Of a DNA stretch of 64,000 nucleotides, positions 38,725 through 48,579 are shown piece after piece. The notes beneath the pieces are model-generated. The model was given only the letters and a program-made list of their open reading frames with translations. It did no database searches and was not told the DNA's origin. Source of the DNA: CAXMST01 sp963793415 (GTDB lineage Bacteria; Actinomycetota; Thermoleophilia; Solirubrobacterales; 70-9); contig CAWCAC010000002.1 in assembly GCA_963793415.1 (NCBI GenBank), positions 1,240,001 to 1,304,000 of the forward strand, read 5' to 3'. The translations under genes were made by a program, and so were the position numbers. The first letter of the stretch is position 1, and every line of letters begins with the position of its first letter.

Positions 38725-40962
38725 GTGTGGAGCGGATTGAAGGGGAAGCTGCACTGGGGTTTGGCGGCGGCGGCTGTAGCCGTCGTCTTTTTGTTGCCCG
38801 CGGGGGCCGCTGCCGCTGACGAGGGCCTCAAGGCCCGTGGCAGTGTCGAGCAGGTCCAGGTCACCGGCGCTCAGCCCCGCGAGACGGTCGAGCTGCTGCG
38901 CCGCGGCGACGTCGTCGACTCCGGCCGCGCCGGCAAGCTCGGCGGGTTCGTGTTCCGCAAGGTCGAGCCCGGCGGCGGCTACACCGTCAGCCAGCAGGGC
39001 GACGAGGCGGGCCCGGTCAAGGTCCTGACCGACCGTTCGAAGCCGCCGAGCAAGAAGCTCTACGACCAGCAGCTGCCCGCCGGCGGCTACGGCTACGCGA
39101 AGACCCGCGACGGCACCAAGCTGGCCCTGACCGTCCACCTGCCGGGTCCGGCCGAGGACGGTCCCTATCCGACGCTCGTCGAGTACTCCGGCTACGGCAC
39201 CGCCAACCCGGACGGCCCGGAGAGCGGGATCCAGCCCGTCGCCGAGCTGATGGGCTACGCGGTCGTCGACGTCAACATGCGCGGCTCCGGCTGCTCCGGC
39301 GGCGCTTTCGACTACTTCGAGACCCTGCAGTCGCTCGACGGCTACGACGTGATCGAGACCGTCGCACGCCAGCCCTGGGTGAAGGGTGGCAAGGTCGGGA
39401 TGCTCGGCATCTCCTACGGCGGCATCAGCCAGCTCTTCGTCGCAGCGACCCAGCCCCCGAGCCTCGCAGCGATCACGCCGCTCTCGGTCATCGACAACTC
39501 GTCGACGACGCTCTACCCGGGCGGCATCCTCAACACCGGCTTCGCGCTCGCATGGGCTCAGGATCGCGTCGACGACGCCGAGCCCGCCGGTCCCGACAGC
39601 GGCCAGCCCTGGGCCTGGGAGCAGATCCAGTCCGGCGACCAGATCTGCGCCAAGAACCAGGAGCTGCACACCGAGGCCGTCGACCTGATCGCGAAGACCT
39701 ACCGGAACAAGTACTACCGCCCGGCAACGGCCGACCCGCTTTCGCCCGACAAGTTCGTCGACAAGATCGAGGTCCCGACCTTCATGGCCTGCCAGTGGAC
39801 CGACGAGCAGACGGGCGGCCACTGCCCGACGCTGGCATCGCGCATGACCGGCACCGACAAGAAGTGGTTCACCTTCACCAACGGCGTCCACACCGACTCG
39901 CTCGCCCCGGAGACCTTCAACAAGTGGTTCGACTTCCTCGAGATCTACGTGGCCGACCGCAAACCCGAGCTCGACCCCGTTCTCAAGGCGAGTGCGCCGG
40001 CGCTCTATCAGGCGATCATCGGAACCCCCGGCGTGCAGCTGCCCGACGATCCGATCCAGGAGCAGCCCGATCTTGCCTCGGCGAAGGCCGCCTTCGAGGC
40101 CCAGCCCCCGGTCCGGATCCTCTTCGATCTCGGGGCCGGCGGCGATCCGCTGAAGCCGGAGCCCGGCTTCGAGCAGTCGTTCCGCAGCTTCCCGCCGCCC
40201 AGGACCGAGGCCCGCTCCTGGTACCTCGGCGCTGACGGCAAGATGACCGCCAAGGCGAAGGGCAAGGGCGCCGACCAGTTCACCTGGGACCCGGATGCCC
40301 GCCCGCCGGCCAACTTCAGCGGCAACACCGGCGGCGGCACCAACGGCCTCTGGACCAACACCCCCTCCTACGACTGGGCCCAGCCGGCCGAGGGCAAGGC
40401 GCTCAGCTACGTGACGCCGAAGCTGAAGAGCGACACCGCGGTGCTCGGGGCCGGCGAGCTCCAGGTCTGGATGCGGTCGAAGGCGGACAACGTCGACCTG
40501 CAGGCGACCGTCACCGAGGTGCGCCCCGACGGCAAGGAGACATTCGTTCAGGGCGGCTGGTTGCGAGGCGGCGCCCGCAAGCTCGACCGCGCTGCGAGCA
40601 GCCTCACCGAACCGGTGCCGTCGCTGCGCAAGCGCGACGAGACGAAGCTTCCCGACGGGCGCTGGGTCAAGGCCCGGATCCCGCTCTACTACGAGGGCCA
40701 CGTCTACCGGTCCGGCTCGCGGATCAGGGTCGTGCTCTCGGCGCCCGGCGGCGACCAGCCGATCTGGGCCTTCGCCGAGACGGCACCGGACGGCACCCCC
40801 TGGGTCGCGGTCGCGCGCGGCGCCAAGCATGCCTCGCGCCTGGTCTTGCCGGTGACGTCGAACGTCGAGGCGCCGACGTCGCTGCCGGCCTGCCCGGCGC
40901 TGCGCGGTGAGCCCTGTCGCGACTACGCGCCGTACGAGAACGAGGCGTTCGAGGCGAAGTAG
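38725..40962 (+). CDS. Exported CocE/NonD-family hydrolase (X-Pro dipeptidyl-peptidase-like)
   Basis: 745 residues from GTG 38725 (TTG 38737 is an alternative). Signal peptide GKLHWGLAAAAVAVVFLLPAGAAAA. A short N-terminal beta domain (about 35-105) precedes the alpha/beta hydrolase: LVEYSGYGTANPD, YAVVDVNMRGSGCSGGAF, then LGISYGGISQLF with nucleophile Ser about residue 230, and an extended helical cap (about 280-420). The C-terminal jelly roll of the PepX/CocE family has AGELQVWMRSKADNVDLQAT and IPLYYEGHVYRSGSRIRVV. Members hydrolyse esters, amides or X-Pro peptides; the substrate is unknown. The signal peptide argues for an extracytoplasmic site. Confidence 0.85.
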   Translation: MWSGLKGKLHWGLAAAAVAVVFLLPAGAAAADEGLKARGSVEQVQVTGAQPRETVELLRRGDVVDSGRAGKLGGFVFRKVEPGGGYTVSQQGDEAGPVKVLTDRSKPPSKKLYDQQLPAGGYGYAKTRDGTKLALTVHLPGPAEDGPYPTLVEYSGYGTANPDGPESGIQPVAELMGYAVVDVNMRGSGCSGGAFDYFETLQSLDGYDVIETVARQPWVKGGKVGMLGISYGGISQLFVAATQPPSLAAITPLSVIDNSSTTLYPGGILNTGFALAWAQDRVDDAEPAGPDSGQPWAWEQIQSGDQICAKNQELHTEAVDLIAKTYRNKYYRPATADPLSPDKFVDKIEVPTFMACQWTDEQTGGHCPTLASRMTGTDKKWFTFTNGVHTDSLAPETFNKWFDFLEIYVADRKPELDPVLKASAPALYQAIIGTPGVQLPDDPIQEQPDLASAKAAFEAQPPVRILFDLGAGGDPLKPEPGFEQSFRSFPPPRTEARSWYLGADGKMTAKAKGKGADQFTWDPDARPPANFSGNTGGGTNGLWTNTPSYDWAQPAEGKALSYVTPKLKSDTAVLGAGELQVWMRSKADNVDLQATVTEVRPDGKETFVQGGWLRGGARKLDRAASSLTEPVPSLRKRDETKLPDGRWVKARIPLYYEGHVYRSGSRIRVVLSAPGGDQPIWAFAETAPDGTPWVAVARGAKHASRLVLPVTSNVEAPTSLPACPALRGEPCRDYAPYENEAFEAK

Positions 40963-41044
40963 GGGCAGGAGTCCTCGCTCCGGGGGTCAAGCTTCTGCGG
41001 ATCGGTGCCGATGCGGAATGCGGGTCCCGAGATCAGGAGAGAGC

Positions 41045-41440
41045 ATGGAAGCGATGACTCGGCCGGGAGACGACCGGCGGCGCGGATGGATCACGTTCAT
41101 CGTGATCACCTTCGCCGTCGCTGCCTTCGTGTTGCTCGTCTGGGGTGCGACCGCGCTCGGAGACAGCAGGTACCTGCCGGACGAGGGCACGCTGACCAGC
41201 ACGGCCAACTTCTGGGGCTGGATCTCGATCACCTGGGCATGCCTACTCGGGCTCGCCGCCTGGCTGGTTGCGACCGCCTCCCCGTCCGCCAAGTTCGTCG
41301 GCGTGATCCTCTGCGGGACGACCACGATCTTCTGGTTCATCGCGCTGCCGAAGTTCCCGATCCTCTCGATCCTCGCGATTGCGCTCAACTCCGTGATCAT
41401 CTTCGGCCTCGTCGAGCACACCAACGCAGGACGGCGCTGA
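41045..41440 (+). CDS. Four-helix conserved membrane protein
   Basis: About 131 residues from ATG 41045 (second ATG 41054). Four hydrophobic segments: WITFIVITFAVAAFVLLVWG, WGWISITWACLLGLAAWLV, FVGVILCGTTTIFWFIALP and LSILAIALNSVIIFGL. Basic residues precede the first helix and the tail ends EHTNAGRR. The layout (first helix, short loop with Y-L-P-D, then three helices with W-G-W-I) matches a small family of actinobacterial membrane proteins of unknown function. It converges on the LOG gene. Confidence 0.75.
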   Translation: MEAMTRPGDDRRRGWITFIVITFAVAAFVLLVWGATALGDSRYLPDEGTLTSTANFWGWISITWACLLGLAAWLVATASPSAKFVGVILCGTTTIFWFIALPKFPILSILAIALNSVIIFGLVEHTNAGRR

Positions 41441-41459
41441 GAGCCGTTCCGGCCCCCGC

Positions 41460-42200
41460 TCAACCGGAGGAGCGCGCCTCGGCGAGCTGCCGCTGCCGCT
41501 CCGAGCCCTCGAGACAGAGTTCGCAGACGCGGTCGGGGCTCGTGGTCCGATGTATCAGCCCCGCTTCGGCCGCGGTCACGTAGCCGCGCCTGACGACCTC
41601 GGTGCGTAGCCAGTCGGCGAGGCCGTCCCATTCCCCGGAGCCGACCAGCACCACCGGGAAGTGGCGGATCGTCTGCGTCTGCATCAGGGTGAGCGCCTCA
41701 AACAGCTCGTCGAGCGTGCCGTAGCCGCCAGGAAAGATCACGAACGCCGAGGCGTAGCGGACGAACATCACCTTGCGGGCGAAGAAGTGCCGGAACCGCA
41801 GACTGATGTCGCAGTAGGGGTTCGGCTCCTGCTCCCGTGGCAGCTCGATGTTGCAGCCGACCGAGAGCGCCCCGGCTTCCCGGGCGCCGCGGTTCGCGGC
41901 CTCCATGATCCCCGGCCCGCCTCCGGTGATCACCGCGTAGCCTCCGCCGCCCAGGGCCGACCCCACCCGCCGGGCGAGCTCGTACTCGGGGCTTCCCTCG
42001 GGCGTGCGGGCCGAGCCGAAGATCGAGACGCCGAGCTCGATCGAGGAGAGGGCGCTGAAGCCGGACGCGAACTCGGCGGCGATCGTCTCGAGCCGCTTAC
42101 GCTCCTCGACCGGCAGCGGCGCGATGCCGCTGCCGGTCGTGCCGAGCAGGTCCTCGTCGAAGGTGAGTCCGTCCCGCCGGGGGACGTGGGGCGCGGTCAC
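41460..42200 (-). CDS. LOG-family (TIGR00730) nucleotide phosphoribohydrolase-like protein
   Basis: 246 residues from GTG 42200 (TAPHVPRRDGLTFDEDLLG); the much longer frame upstream is not protein-like. IELGVSIFGSARTPEGSPEYE, VITGGGPGIMEAANRGAREAG and FVIFPGGYGTLDELFEALTL contain the PGGxGTxxE and G-G-G-P-G-x-M-E motifs of the lysine-decarboxylase-like/LOG Rossmann family. Members remove ribose 5-phosphate from cytokinin nucleotides or other nucleoside monophosphates. Cytosolic. Confidence 0.9.
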   Translation of the reverse strand: MTAPHVPRRDGLTFDEDLLGTTGSGIAPLPVEERKRLETIAAEFASGFSALSSIELGVSIFGSARTPEGSPEYELARRVGSALGGGGYAVITGGGPGIMEAANRGAREAGALSVGCNIELPREQEPNPYCDISLRFRHFFARKVMFVRYASAFVIFPGGYGTLDELFEALTLMQTQTIRHFPVVLVGSGEWDGLADWLRTEVVRRGYVTAAEAGLIHRTTSPDRVCELCLEGSERQRQLAEARSSG

Positions 42201-42450
42201 GGTGAGCGATCGTACCCGGGCTCCGGCGACCTTGACTGCGCAGTTGGGCAGGAGTAGCTTCGATGGCGATCCTCTCGACCCCGGCCCTCCGTCCAGTGGC
42301 GCCGGAAGGGCAGAGAGTTGGCGCAAAGACGATCCCCGCAGCTTCCCCCGACGGTCACCGGCCCCGTCGGCGACGCGGTCGCATGCGGCATCGCCCGAAG
42401 AACCCTCGCACCCCGGCCTCGGCGAGAGGTCGTCGCGCGGGAATGGAGGA

Positions 42451-42813
42451 ATGATGGAAGCCCAGATCGCCCCGGTTGACGAGGCCCGGCTCGAGGAGTT
42501 CCTCGGCCAGGCAGTGACAGACATGGGCGCCGCTATGAACGGCGTCCTCGTGATGATCGGAGGGGAGCTGGGCCTGTGGAAGGCGCTCGACGGCGCCGGT
42601 CCGCTGACGCCGGCCGAGCTCGGCGAGCGCACCGGCGTAGGCGAGCGTAACGTCCGGGAGTGGGCAGCCGCCCAGGCCGCGAGCGGCTATCTCGCCGTTC
42701 AACCTGGTCCTGGAGGCGCGCCCCTAGGAGGGTGGAGGGGCCGCCGCAGGCCGCGGCGGCTCCGCCCCTGGGGGAGTACGATCGCGACATGCGATCAGGG
42801 TCTCTTTGTGTGA
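42451..42813 (+). pseudogene. N-terminal fragment of a SAM-dependent methyltransferase
   Basis: ATG 42451 (or 42454) has a GAATGGAGGA ribosome site. EEFLGQAVTDMGAAMNGVLV, GGELGLWKALDGAGPLTPAELGE and NVREWAAAQAASGYL form the winged-helix dimerisation domain of class I O-methyltransferase-like proteins. After about residue 85 (position 42705) the sequence changes abruptly to Gly/Arg-rich residues and stops at 42813. The whole SAM-binding domain is absent. The truncation lies 145 bp before the 42-bp repeat at 42850. Overlaps the start of the next gene. Confidence 0.65.
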
Positions 42814-43661
42814 TTGCCGGGACCCTTGTCGCACTCTTCTCGCCGGCTCCCGCATCAGCGGACCACGTCGGCATATCCCCGAGCGTCAGCGCTTCGCTCC
42901 TCGAGATCCGTCCCACCTCGGTCACCATCGAGGTGATCTGGTCGGCGGCCTGCTCCGGTCCGGCCGCCGGCGGCGCCGCCTATCAGGGCAACCTCTATCT
43001 GGACGACGTCGACACCGGCGAGCAGGGATACCTCGGCGGTGTGTTCTCGGCCGACGGATCGGCGATGCAGGTCGTCGGGCGCCTCGAGAAGGATCGACGT
43101 CTGCGGCCGCGTCTCAAGATCTCGTGCTTCGATGAGGCCACCCTGCACGGCTCGGGCACCAAGGAGGTCAACGGCGGCCTCGTCGTCGTTCCGGCCCTGA
43201 ACGGCGGCGGTGGCGGCGGCGGAGGCGGAGGCGGAGGCGGAGGCAATGGCGGCGACGGCGATCCGAGCGACCCACTCGCCCCCGGGGGGTGCTCGGTCGA
43301 ATTGTTGGGGACGCCGCGCGACGATCTGCTCGACGGCGGTGCGGCGGGAGACCTGATCCGGGGCCTGCGAGGCGACGACCGGATCCGGGGTCGGGCGGGA
43401 AGCGATTGCCTGATCGGCGGGTCGGGCAGGGACCGGCTGCTCGGCGCGGCCGGCCCCGACCGGCTGACGGGCGGGGGCGGGGGAGACCTGCTCGACGGAG
43501 GGGGCGCGAGAAATGCCTACGACGCGGGTGCGGGCGGAGACCGCGTCGAGGCCCGCAACGGCCGCCGGGAGCTCGTCAGGTGCGGAGGCGGGACCGACGT
43601 CGCGAAGGTCGATCGGCGGGACCGGACGCGGGGCTGCGAGCGGGTCCTCCGTCAGCGCTGA
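42789..43661 (+). CDS. Exported protein with RTX-like Ca-binding repeats
   Basis: 290 residues from ATG 42789. Signal peptide MRSGSLCVIAGTLVALFSPAPASA. The N-terminal domain (about 25-135) has SVTIEVIWSAACSGPAAGG, GNLYLDDVDTGEQGYLGG and a second Cys (LKISCFDEATL). A run of Gly and a spacer (about 140-170) precede seven or so RTX/hemolysin-type nonapeptide repeats (about 185-250): DLLDGGAAGDLIRGLRGDD, IRGRAGSDCLIGGSGRDRLLG, LTGGGGGDLLDGGG. These bind Ca outside the cell. The first residues of the mature protein are encoded by the 42-bp sequence repeated at 59653. Confidence 0.75.
   Translation: MRSGSLCVIAGTLVALFSPAPASADHVGISPSVSASLLEIRPTSVTIEVIWSAACSGPAAGGAAYQGNLYLDDVDTGEQGYLGGVFSADGSAMQVVGRLEKDRRLRPRLKISCFDEATLHGSGTKEVNGGLVVVPALNGGGGGGGGGGGGGGNGGDGDPSDPLAPGGCSVELLGTPRDDLLDGGAAGDLIRGLRGDDRIRGRAGSDCLIGGSGRDRLLGAAGPDRLTGGGGGDLLDGGGARNAYDAGAGGDRVEARNGRRELVRCGGGTDVAKVDRRDRTRGCERVLRQR
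42850..42891 (+). repeat. Exact 42-bp direct repeat, left copy
   Basis: From CCGCATCAGCGGACC to GAGCGTCAGCG, identical to 59653-59694 and in the same orientation, 16.8 kb apart. Here it encodes the signal-peptide junction ASADHVGISPSVS of the RTX-like protein, where it reads naturally. Confidence 0.9.
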
Positions 43662-43685
43662 CGCCCTGTCCGTACGATCGATGGC

Positions 43686-45488
43686 GTGCCGGACCTGGTC
43701 ATCCGCCTGCTTGGAAGACCGAAGATCGAGCGTGACGGCGAGATCGGGGCGTCGCCGCGCGGCCACAAGGCCTGGGCGGTCCTCGCATACCTCGCACTCG
43801 CCGAGCGGCCCGTCCCCCGGGCCCACCTCGCGGAGCTGATCTTCACGAGCGCCAACGATCCGCTCGGCGCGCTCCGCTGGACCCTGGCCGAGCTGCGCCG
43901 CGCTCTCGCTCTCAACGGGGTCCTCCAGGGCGACCCGCTCCACCTGGCGCTCCCCGAGCGGGCGTGGATCGACGTCCTCGCTCTGCAGGCGGCGAGCGAC
44001 GAGGACGCCGGCGCCGCGCTCGTCTCCGGCGAGCTACTGGAGGGCATCCAGCCCGATGCCGGCCCGACGTTCGATGCCTGGCTACTGGTCGAGCGGCGCC
44101 GGCTGATGGGGGTTTCCGTCGGGCTCCTGCACGACGCGGCGCTCGGAGCCTTGGCGCGGGGACGGGACGAGGAGGCGGTTGAGCTGGCCTCGCGCGCGCT
44201 TGCTTTCGACCCGTTCGACGAGAGCATGAACGAACTGCTCGTACGCGCGCTTGCCGCGACCGGAGCGACCGCGGCGGCGCTCGAGCAGGCTGACGCTTGC
44301 GATGCGTTGTTCCGGCGCGAGCTCGGGCGCACGGCGGATCCGCGGATCCGCCGTGCGGCGGATCCGGGAGAGGCCGCCGCCGCAGCGGCGGTCGGAGATC
44401 GCGCGGCGGCCGTAGGCCAGCTCGAGGCGGGCGTCGCCGCACTCGATGCCGGTGCGGTCGAGCCGGGGGTGGCCTGCCTCCGGCAGGCCTGTGCCGAAGC
44501 AAGGGCATGCGGCGACACGACCGTCCTCGCCGAGGCGCTCCTGACTCTCGGGGTCGCCCTCGTTCACGCCGTGCGCGGACGAGACGAGGAAGGGGCCGCG
44601 CTGCTGCACGAGGCGCTTGTCCTTGCGGAGGAGATCCCCGATGCCGAGATCGCCGGGCGGGCGTGCAGGCAGTTGGGGTTCGTGGAGGTCCAGGCAGGCA
44701 GGGCGAGTGCGGCTGGACGCTGGCTGCAGCGGGCCGACGGGTTTGCGGACGGAGCCCCGGAGCGGGCCGCCGTCCTCGGGATACGGGGGATGGCGCTCTC
44801 GGACCGCGCGCACTACGCCGCCGCGGTCCGCCTGCTTGAGGAGTCCGTGATCGTCGCCGAGCGTTGTGAGGAGAGCAGGCAGGCCGCCTGGTCACTCGCG
44901 ATTCTCGGCCGAGCGGAGCTCCTGCGGGGCAGGCACGCGGCCGCCAACGCAAGCATCGGTCGATCCCTGGAGCTGGTCGAGGAGCTGGGCTGGATCGCCT
45001 TCCAGCCGCTCCCCGAAGCCCTCGGCGCCGAGGCGAGGCTCGCGCACGGCGATCTCGACGGAGCCTCCGAGATGCTCGAGCACGCGTTCTCGCTCAGCTG
45101 CCGGCTCGGCGATCCCTGTTGGGAGGCTCTGGCTGCGCGGGCCGACGGGATGGTCTGCGAGGCGCGCGGCGACCGTGAGGCGGCGCTGGCGCGGATGCGC
45201 GATGCGGTTACCCGCGCGACCCGGGTCCCGGATGCCTACGCCTGGGTCACGGCGCACTGCCTCGACGCACTGGCGGGTGTCGCGATCGCCGCCGGCGATC
45301 CGCAGGCCGGCGCGCATGTCGAGCGTCTCGAGGAGCTCGCCGCCCGCAGCGACATGCGCGAGCTGGTCGTGAGAGCAGCCGGGCATCGCGCCCTGCTCGG
45401 CGATTCCGCCGGGCTCTCGTCGGCGCGCGAGCTCGCCGCGGCGATCGGGAATCCGCTGCTCGACGAGACCCTCGCCGCCGCGAGCTGA
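43686..45488 (+). CDS. SARP/BTAD-domain transcriptional activator-like protein with TPR repeats
   Basis: 600 residues from GTG 43686. DLVIRLLGRPKIERDGEIGA then HKAWAVLAYLALAERPVPRAHL is the winged-helix start (OmpR/SARP-like), DPLGALRWTLAELRRAL continues it. The bacterial transcriptional activation domain follows (about 85-240), with FDAWLLVERRRLMGVS and ALAFDPFDESMNELLVRALAATG. The rest (about 250-600) is a chain of tetratricopeptide-like helix pairs (VAEALLTLGVAL-type, AAWSLAILGRAELLRG, HAFSLSCRLGDP). There is no NTPase domain, so it is a short SARP-like regulator. Targets are unknown; it could regulate neighbours, as inference. Confidence 0.85.
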   Translation: MPDLVIRLLGRPKIERDGEIGASPRGHKAWAVLAYLALAERPVPRAHLAELIFTSANDPLGALRWTLAELRRALALNGVLQGDPLHLALPERAWIDVLALQAASDEDAGAALVSGELLEGIQPDAGPTFDAWLLVERRRLMGVSVGLLHDAALGALARGRDEEAVELASRALAFDPFDESMNELLVRALAATGATAAALEQADACDALFRRELGRTADPRIRRAADPGEAAAAAAVGDRAAAVGQLEAGVAALDAGAVEPGVACLRQACAEARACGDTTVLAEALLTLGVALVHAVRGRDEEGAALLHEALVLAEEIPDAEIAGRACRQLGFVEVQAGRASAAGRWLQRADGFADGAPERAAVLGIRGMALSDRAHYAAAVRLLEESVIVAERCEESRQAAWSLAILGRAELLRGRHAAANASIGRSLELVEELGWIAFQPLPEALGAEARLAHGDLDGASEMLEHAFSLSCRLGDPCWEALAARADGMVCEARGDREAALARMRDAVTRATRVPDAYAWVTAHCLDALAGVAIAAGDPQAGAHVERLEELAARSDMRELVVRAAGHRALLGDSAGLSSARELAAAIGNPLLDETLAAAS

Positions 45489-45553
45489 TCACACGCCCGG
45501 TCACACGGCCGGGTTGTGAGGTGCCTCTCGTCAACGAAACGAAGGAGGCAGCG

Positions 45554-45787
45554 ATGCCACTCATCAATGTCAAGCTCATCGAAGGCGTCTTCACGCCGGA
45601 GCAGAAGACCGAGATCGCCGAGCGTTTGACCGACACGATGGTCGAGATCGAGGGCGAGAACATGCGTAGCGTCACCTGGTGCGTGCTCGAGGAGGTCAAG
45701 AGCGGCGACTGGGCGATCGGCGGCCAGTGCCTGACCACGGAGGCCGTCCATGCGATGGCTGCCGCTCAGCCTGAGGTCCCGGCCTGA
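45554..45787 (+). CDS. 4-oxalocrotonate tautomerase-family protein
   Basis: About 77 residues from ATG 45554, with GAAGGAGGCAGCG upstream. MPLINVKLIEGVFTPEQKTE has the catalytic Pro directly after Met, as in 4-OT, and the helix IAERLTDTMVEIEGE follows. SVTWCVLEEVKSGDWAIGG matches the second beta strand region. The family catalyses keto-enol tautomerisation, with other members acting as dehalogenases or decarboxylases. The 3' end overlaps the end of the convergent ATPase frame by 22 bp. Confidence 0.9.
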   Translation: MPLINVKLIEGVFTPEQKTEIAERLTDTMVEIEGENMRSVTWCVLEEVKSGDWAIGGQCLTTEAVHAMAAAQPEVPA

Positions 45788-48563
45788 GAAGCCACGGATC
45801 CGCCGGGCGGCCCATCGCCGCCCGGCGGATCCCGGCGCAGGTACCAGCGGCGGAGCTCGTCGCTGCCCCAGACGATCAGCGGGAAGCTCGCCAGCAGCGC
45901 GAGCTCGGCCGGACCGAGCGCGGCGGTCGCGAACAGCTCCTGAAGCGGCGGTAGGTAGATCAGCGCCGCAGCGAAGACGAGCTCGAAGGCGATGCCCCAG
46001 AGCAGGAGGGGGTTCGTGAACACGCCGATCGCACGCAGCGAGGAGCGCGACGTGCGGACGGCGAACGCGGTTCCGACCTGGCATGCCGTGATCCCGGCGA
46101 AGGTCATCGTCGTCGCGGCCAGGTAGTCCTCGTGCAGGAAGCTGCCGGCGCCCGTCGCGTCGCCCGGAGACCAGCCGGCCCCGGTCAGGACCCAGAAGAA
46201 GCCGCCGGTGACAAGCGCCGCCTCGACGAGGCCGAGCCAGAGCCAGGCGCGGGTCAGCATGCTTCGGCTGATGATCCCCTCGCTCCGCGGTCGCGGGCGC
46301 TGGCGCATGATCCCGGGCTCGGCCGGCTCGCGGCCGAGCGCGAGAGCCGGCAGCGTCTCGGTGCCGAGGTCGATCGCGAGGATCTGCAGGGCCGTCAGCG
46401 GCAGCGGGATCGTCCCGCCGGAGAGCGCGAAGATCAGGAACGGGATCACCTCGGGCGTCGCGTGGGCGAAGATGTAGGTGACGAACTTGCGGATGTTCTC
46501 GTAGACGACGCGGCCCTCGTGCACGGCCGAGACGATCGAGGCGAAGTTGTCGTCGGTGAGCACCATCGTCGAGGCCTCGCGGGCGACCTCGGTGCCCGAG
46601 CGGCCCATCGCGACGCCGATGTCGGCGCGGCGCAGCGCCGGCGCGTCGTTGACACCGTCTCCGGTCATCGCGACGGTGTGGCCGCGGTGGCGCAGGGCAT
46701 CGACGAGATGGAGCTTCGTCTCCGGGTTGCTGCGGGCGACGATCAGCTCGTCCTCGGAGGCCAGCATTTCGTCCAGCTCGGGCTCCGACAGCGCCTCGAC
46801 CTCGGTCCCGGTGACGATCCTGGCGCTCGATGTGCGGACGATGCCGACCTGGCGCGCGATCGCTGCGGCGGTCAGGCCGGTGTCACCGGTGACAACGATG
46901 ATCCGGATCCCCGCCGCGCGGCAGGCCGCGACGGCCTCGTAGACCTCGGGCCGGGGCGGGTCCTCCATCGCCACGAGCCCGAGGAACGTCAAGCCTCGAC
47001 TCTGCGGCGTCGCGATCGTCGTTCTCGTCCCGGGAGGCGCGGCGCTCCGCGAACCCGAGCACGCGTAGACCGCTGCTGGCATAGGACTCGAAGGCGGCCC
47101 TGGCGGCCTCGCGATCGGCGTCGGTGAGCGGCCGGTCGCCGCTCGCCCCGCGGACGGTAGCGCAGCGCGACAAGAGCTCCAGCGGAGCTCCCTTCGAGTG
47201 CAGCCAGAGCTCGTCCTCGCCCTCGACGTCGCGTGTCGTCATCCGCTTGAGATGGGCTTCGAACGGGAAGGCGCCCTGCCGCCGTCTCTCGCGCTCGAGC
47301 TGGGCGGCGGCGACGTCCTCGCCGAGCTTCGCGGCTGCCTCGAGCAGCGCCTGCTCGCCCGGATCCGCCGGCGGCACCCGAGGCGGAGTCCTCGGTGTGG
47401 GCGTTGTTGCAGCGGACGGCCGTGCGCAACAGCCCCGAGAACGGCTCCTCCGCTGCGCGCAGCCGCTCCGCCTCGTCCGGCGAGATCCCGACCCCGTCGG
47501 CCCAAAGCTGCTTCGACCTCCATCCGGCCCTCGGTCAGCGTCCCGGTCTTGTCGGTGCAGATGACGTCGGTGGAGCCGAGCGTCTCGACCGCCGTGAGCC
47601 GCTTGACGAGCGCCTTGCGACGCGCCATCCGCCGCACGCCGACCGCTAGCGCGAGCGTGATCGTCGGCAGCAGACCCTCGGGGACGTTGGCGACCAGCAG
47701 GCCGATCGCGAAGGTGATCGCGTCGTCGATCGGCAGACCCGCGACCGTGCTGCCGATCGCGAAGAAGACCACCCCGGCGATCACCGCGACGACCGCGATC
47801 AGCGTTGCGACCCGGTTGACGTCGCACCTGAAGCGGGCTGAGCTCCGTCTTGACCCGTTGCGAGAGCGCCGCGATTCGGCCCAACTGGGTGCCCATGCCG
47901 GTCGCGTAGACGACGCCCTCGGCGACCCCGGCCGTGCACAGGCAGCCGCTGAAGCCGAGGTCCTCCGCCTCGAGTGGGGAGTCCGCCGGCCGCGTCCGCT
48001 CGGCCGAGCGCGCGACCGGCTGCGACTCGCCCGTCAGCGGCGACATGTCGATCTCGACGGAGCCGGCGATCAGGCGCAGGTCGGCGCTGAGCCGGTCGCC
48101 CTCCTCGACCAGGAGAACGTCGCCGGGGACGATCTCGGTCGCGTCGATGGCGATTTCGTCGCCGCCGCGGCGAACCCGCGCCTGCGGCGGCAGGAAACGG
48201 CGCAGCGCCTCGGTCGCCTTCTCGGCCTGCAGCTCCTGCACGAAGGCGAAGACCGCGTTGATGACGATGACAGCGACGATCGCGATCGCCAGCGGGACCA
48301 GGTCGCCGACGACGGCGAGACCGGCGGCGACCCAGAGCAGCAGCGCCAACGGGTGGGTGAACTGGCGCAGCAGCTCGCCGAGCTGCCCCTCACCCTCGCG
48401 GCGCTCGATCAGGTTCGGTCCGTGCTGCTCGAGGCGGCGCGCGGCCTCGCGCGAGGCGAGGCCGGACCGGCTCGTCCCGAGGTGCTGGAGGATCAGCTCC
48501 TCCGGCTCCTCCGGCTCGACCGTCGTCTCGGGGGCGCTCCGGTTCGCGGCGGTGGCGGCTCAC
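45766..48563 (-). pseudogene. P-type cation-transporting ATPase with about five frameshifts
   Basis: The intact protein would be about 930 residues. GTG 48563 has AAGGA at the right distance. The N-terminal cation ATPase domain reads ELILQHLGTSRSGLASREAA only after dropping one C of a C run near 48525. Motifs in order: VEIDMSPLTGESQPV (actuator TGES), NVPEGLLPTITLALAVG (transmembrane 4), VICTDKTGTLTEGRMEVE (phosphorylated Asp), HLKRMTTRDVEGEDELWLHSKGAPLELL (nucleotide binding), VTGDTGLTAAAIA, MTGDGVNDAPALRRADIG (hinge), then six C-terminal helices. The frame shifts near 48525, 47825, 47508, 47385 and 47000, with no residues apparently lost. It is either a decaying pump gene or an error-rich patch. 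The family is the P2-type Ca2+ or Na+/K+-like ATPases. Confidence 0.75.
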
Positions 48564-48579
48564 CGGGATCCTTCGCGGC

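Noticed and set aside
38578..40830. 750-residue minus-strand open frame
   Set aside because: It lies antisense to the CocE-type gene, in register with its third codon positions; composition is Gly/Val/Arg/Leu-rich with no motifs. The plus-strand frame has a signal peptide and catalytic motifs.
43200..43260. GGCGGAGGC-type tandem repeat
   Set aside because: It encodes the Gly linker of the RTX-like protein; codon-level low complexity rather than a mobile or regulatory repeat.
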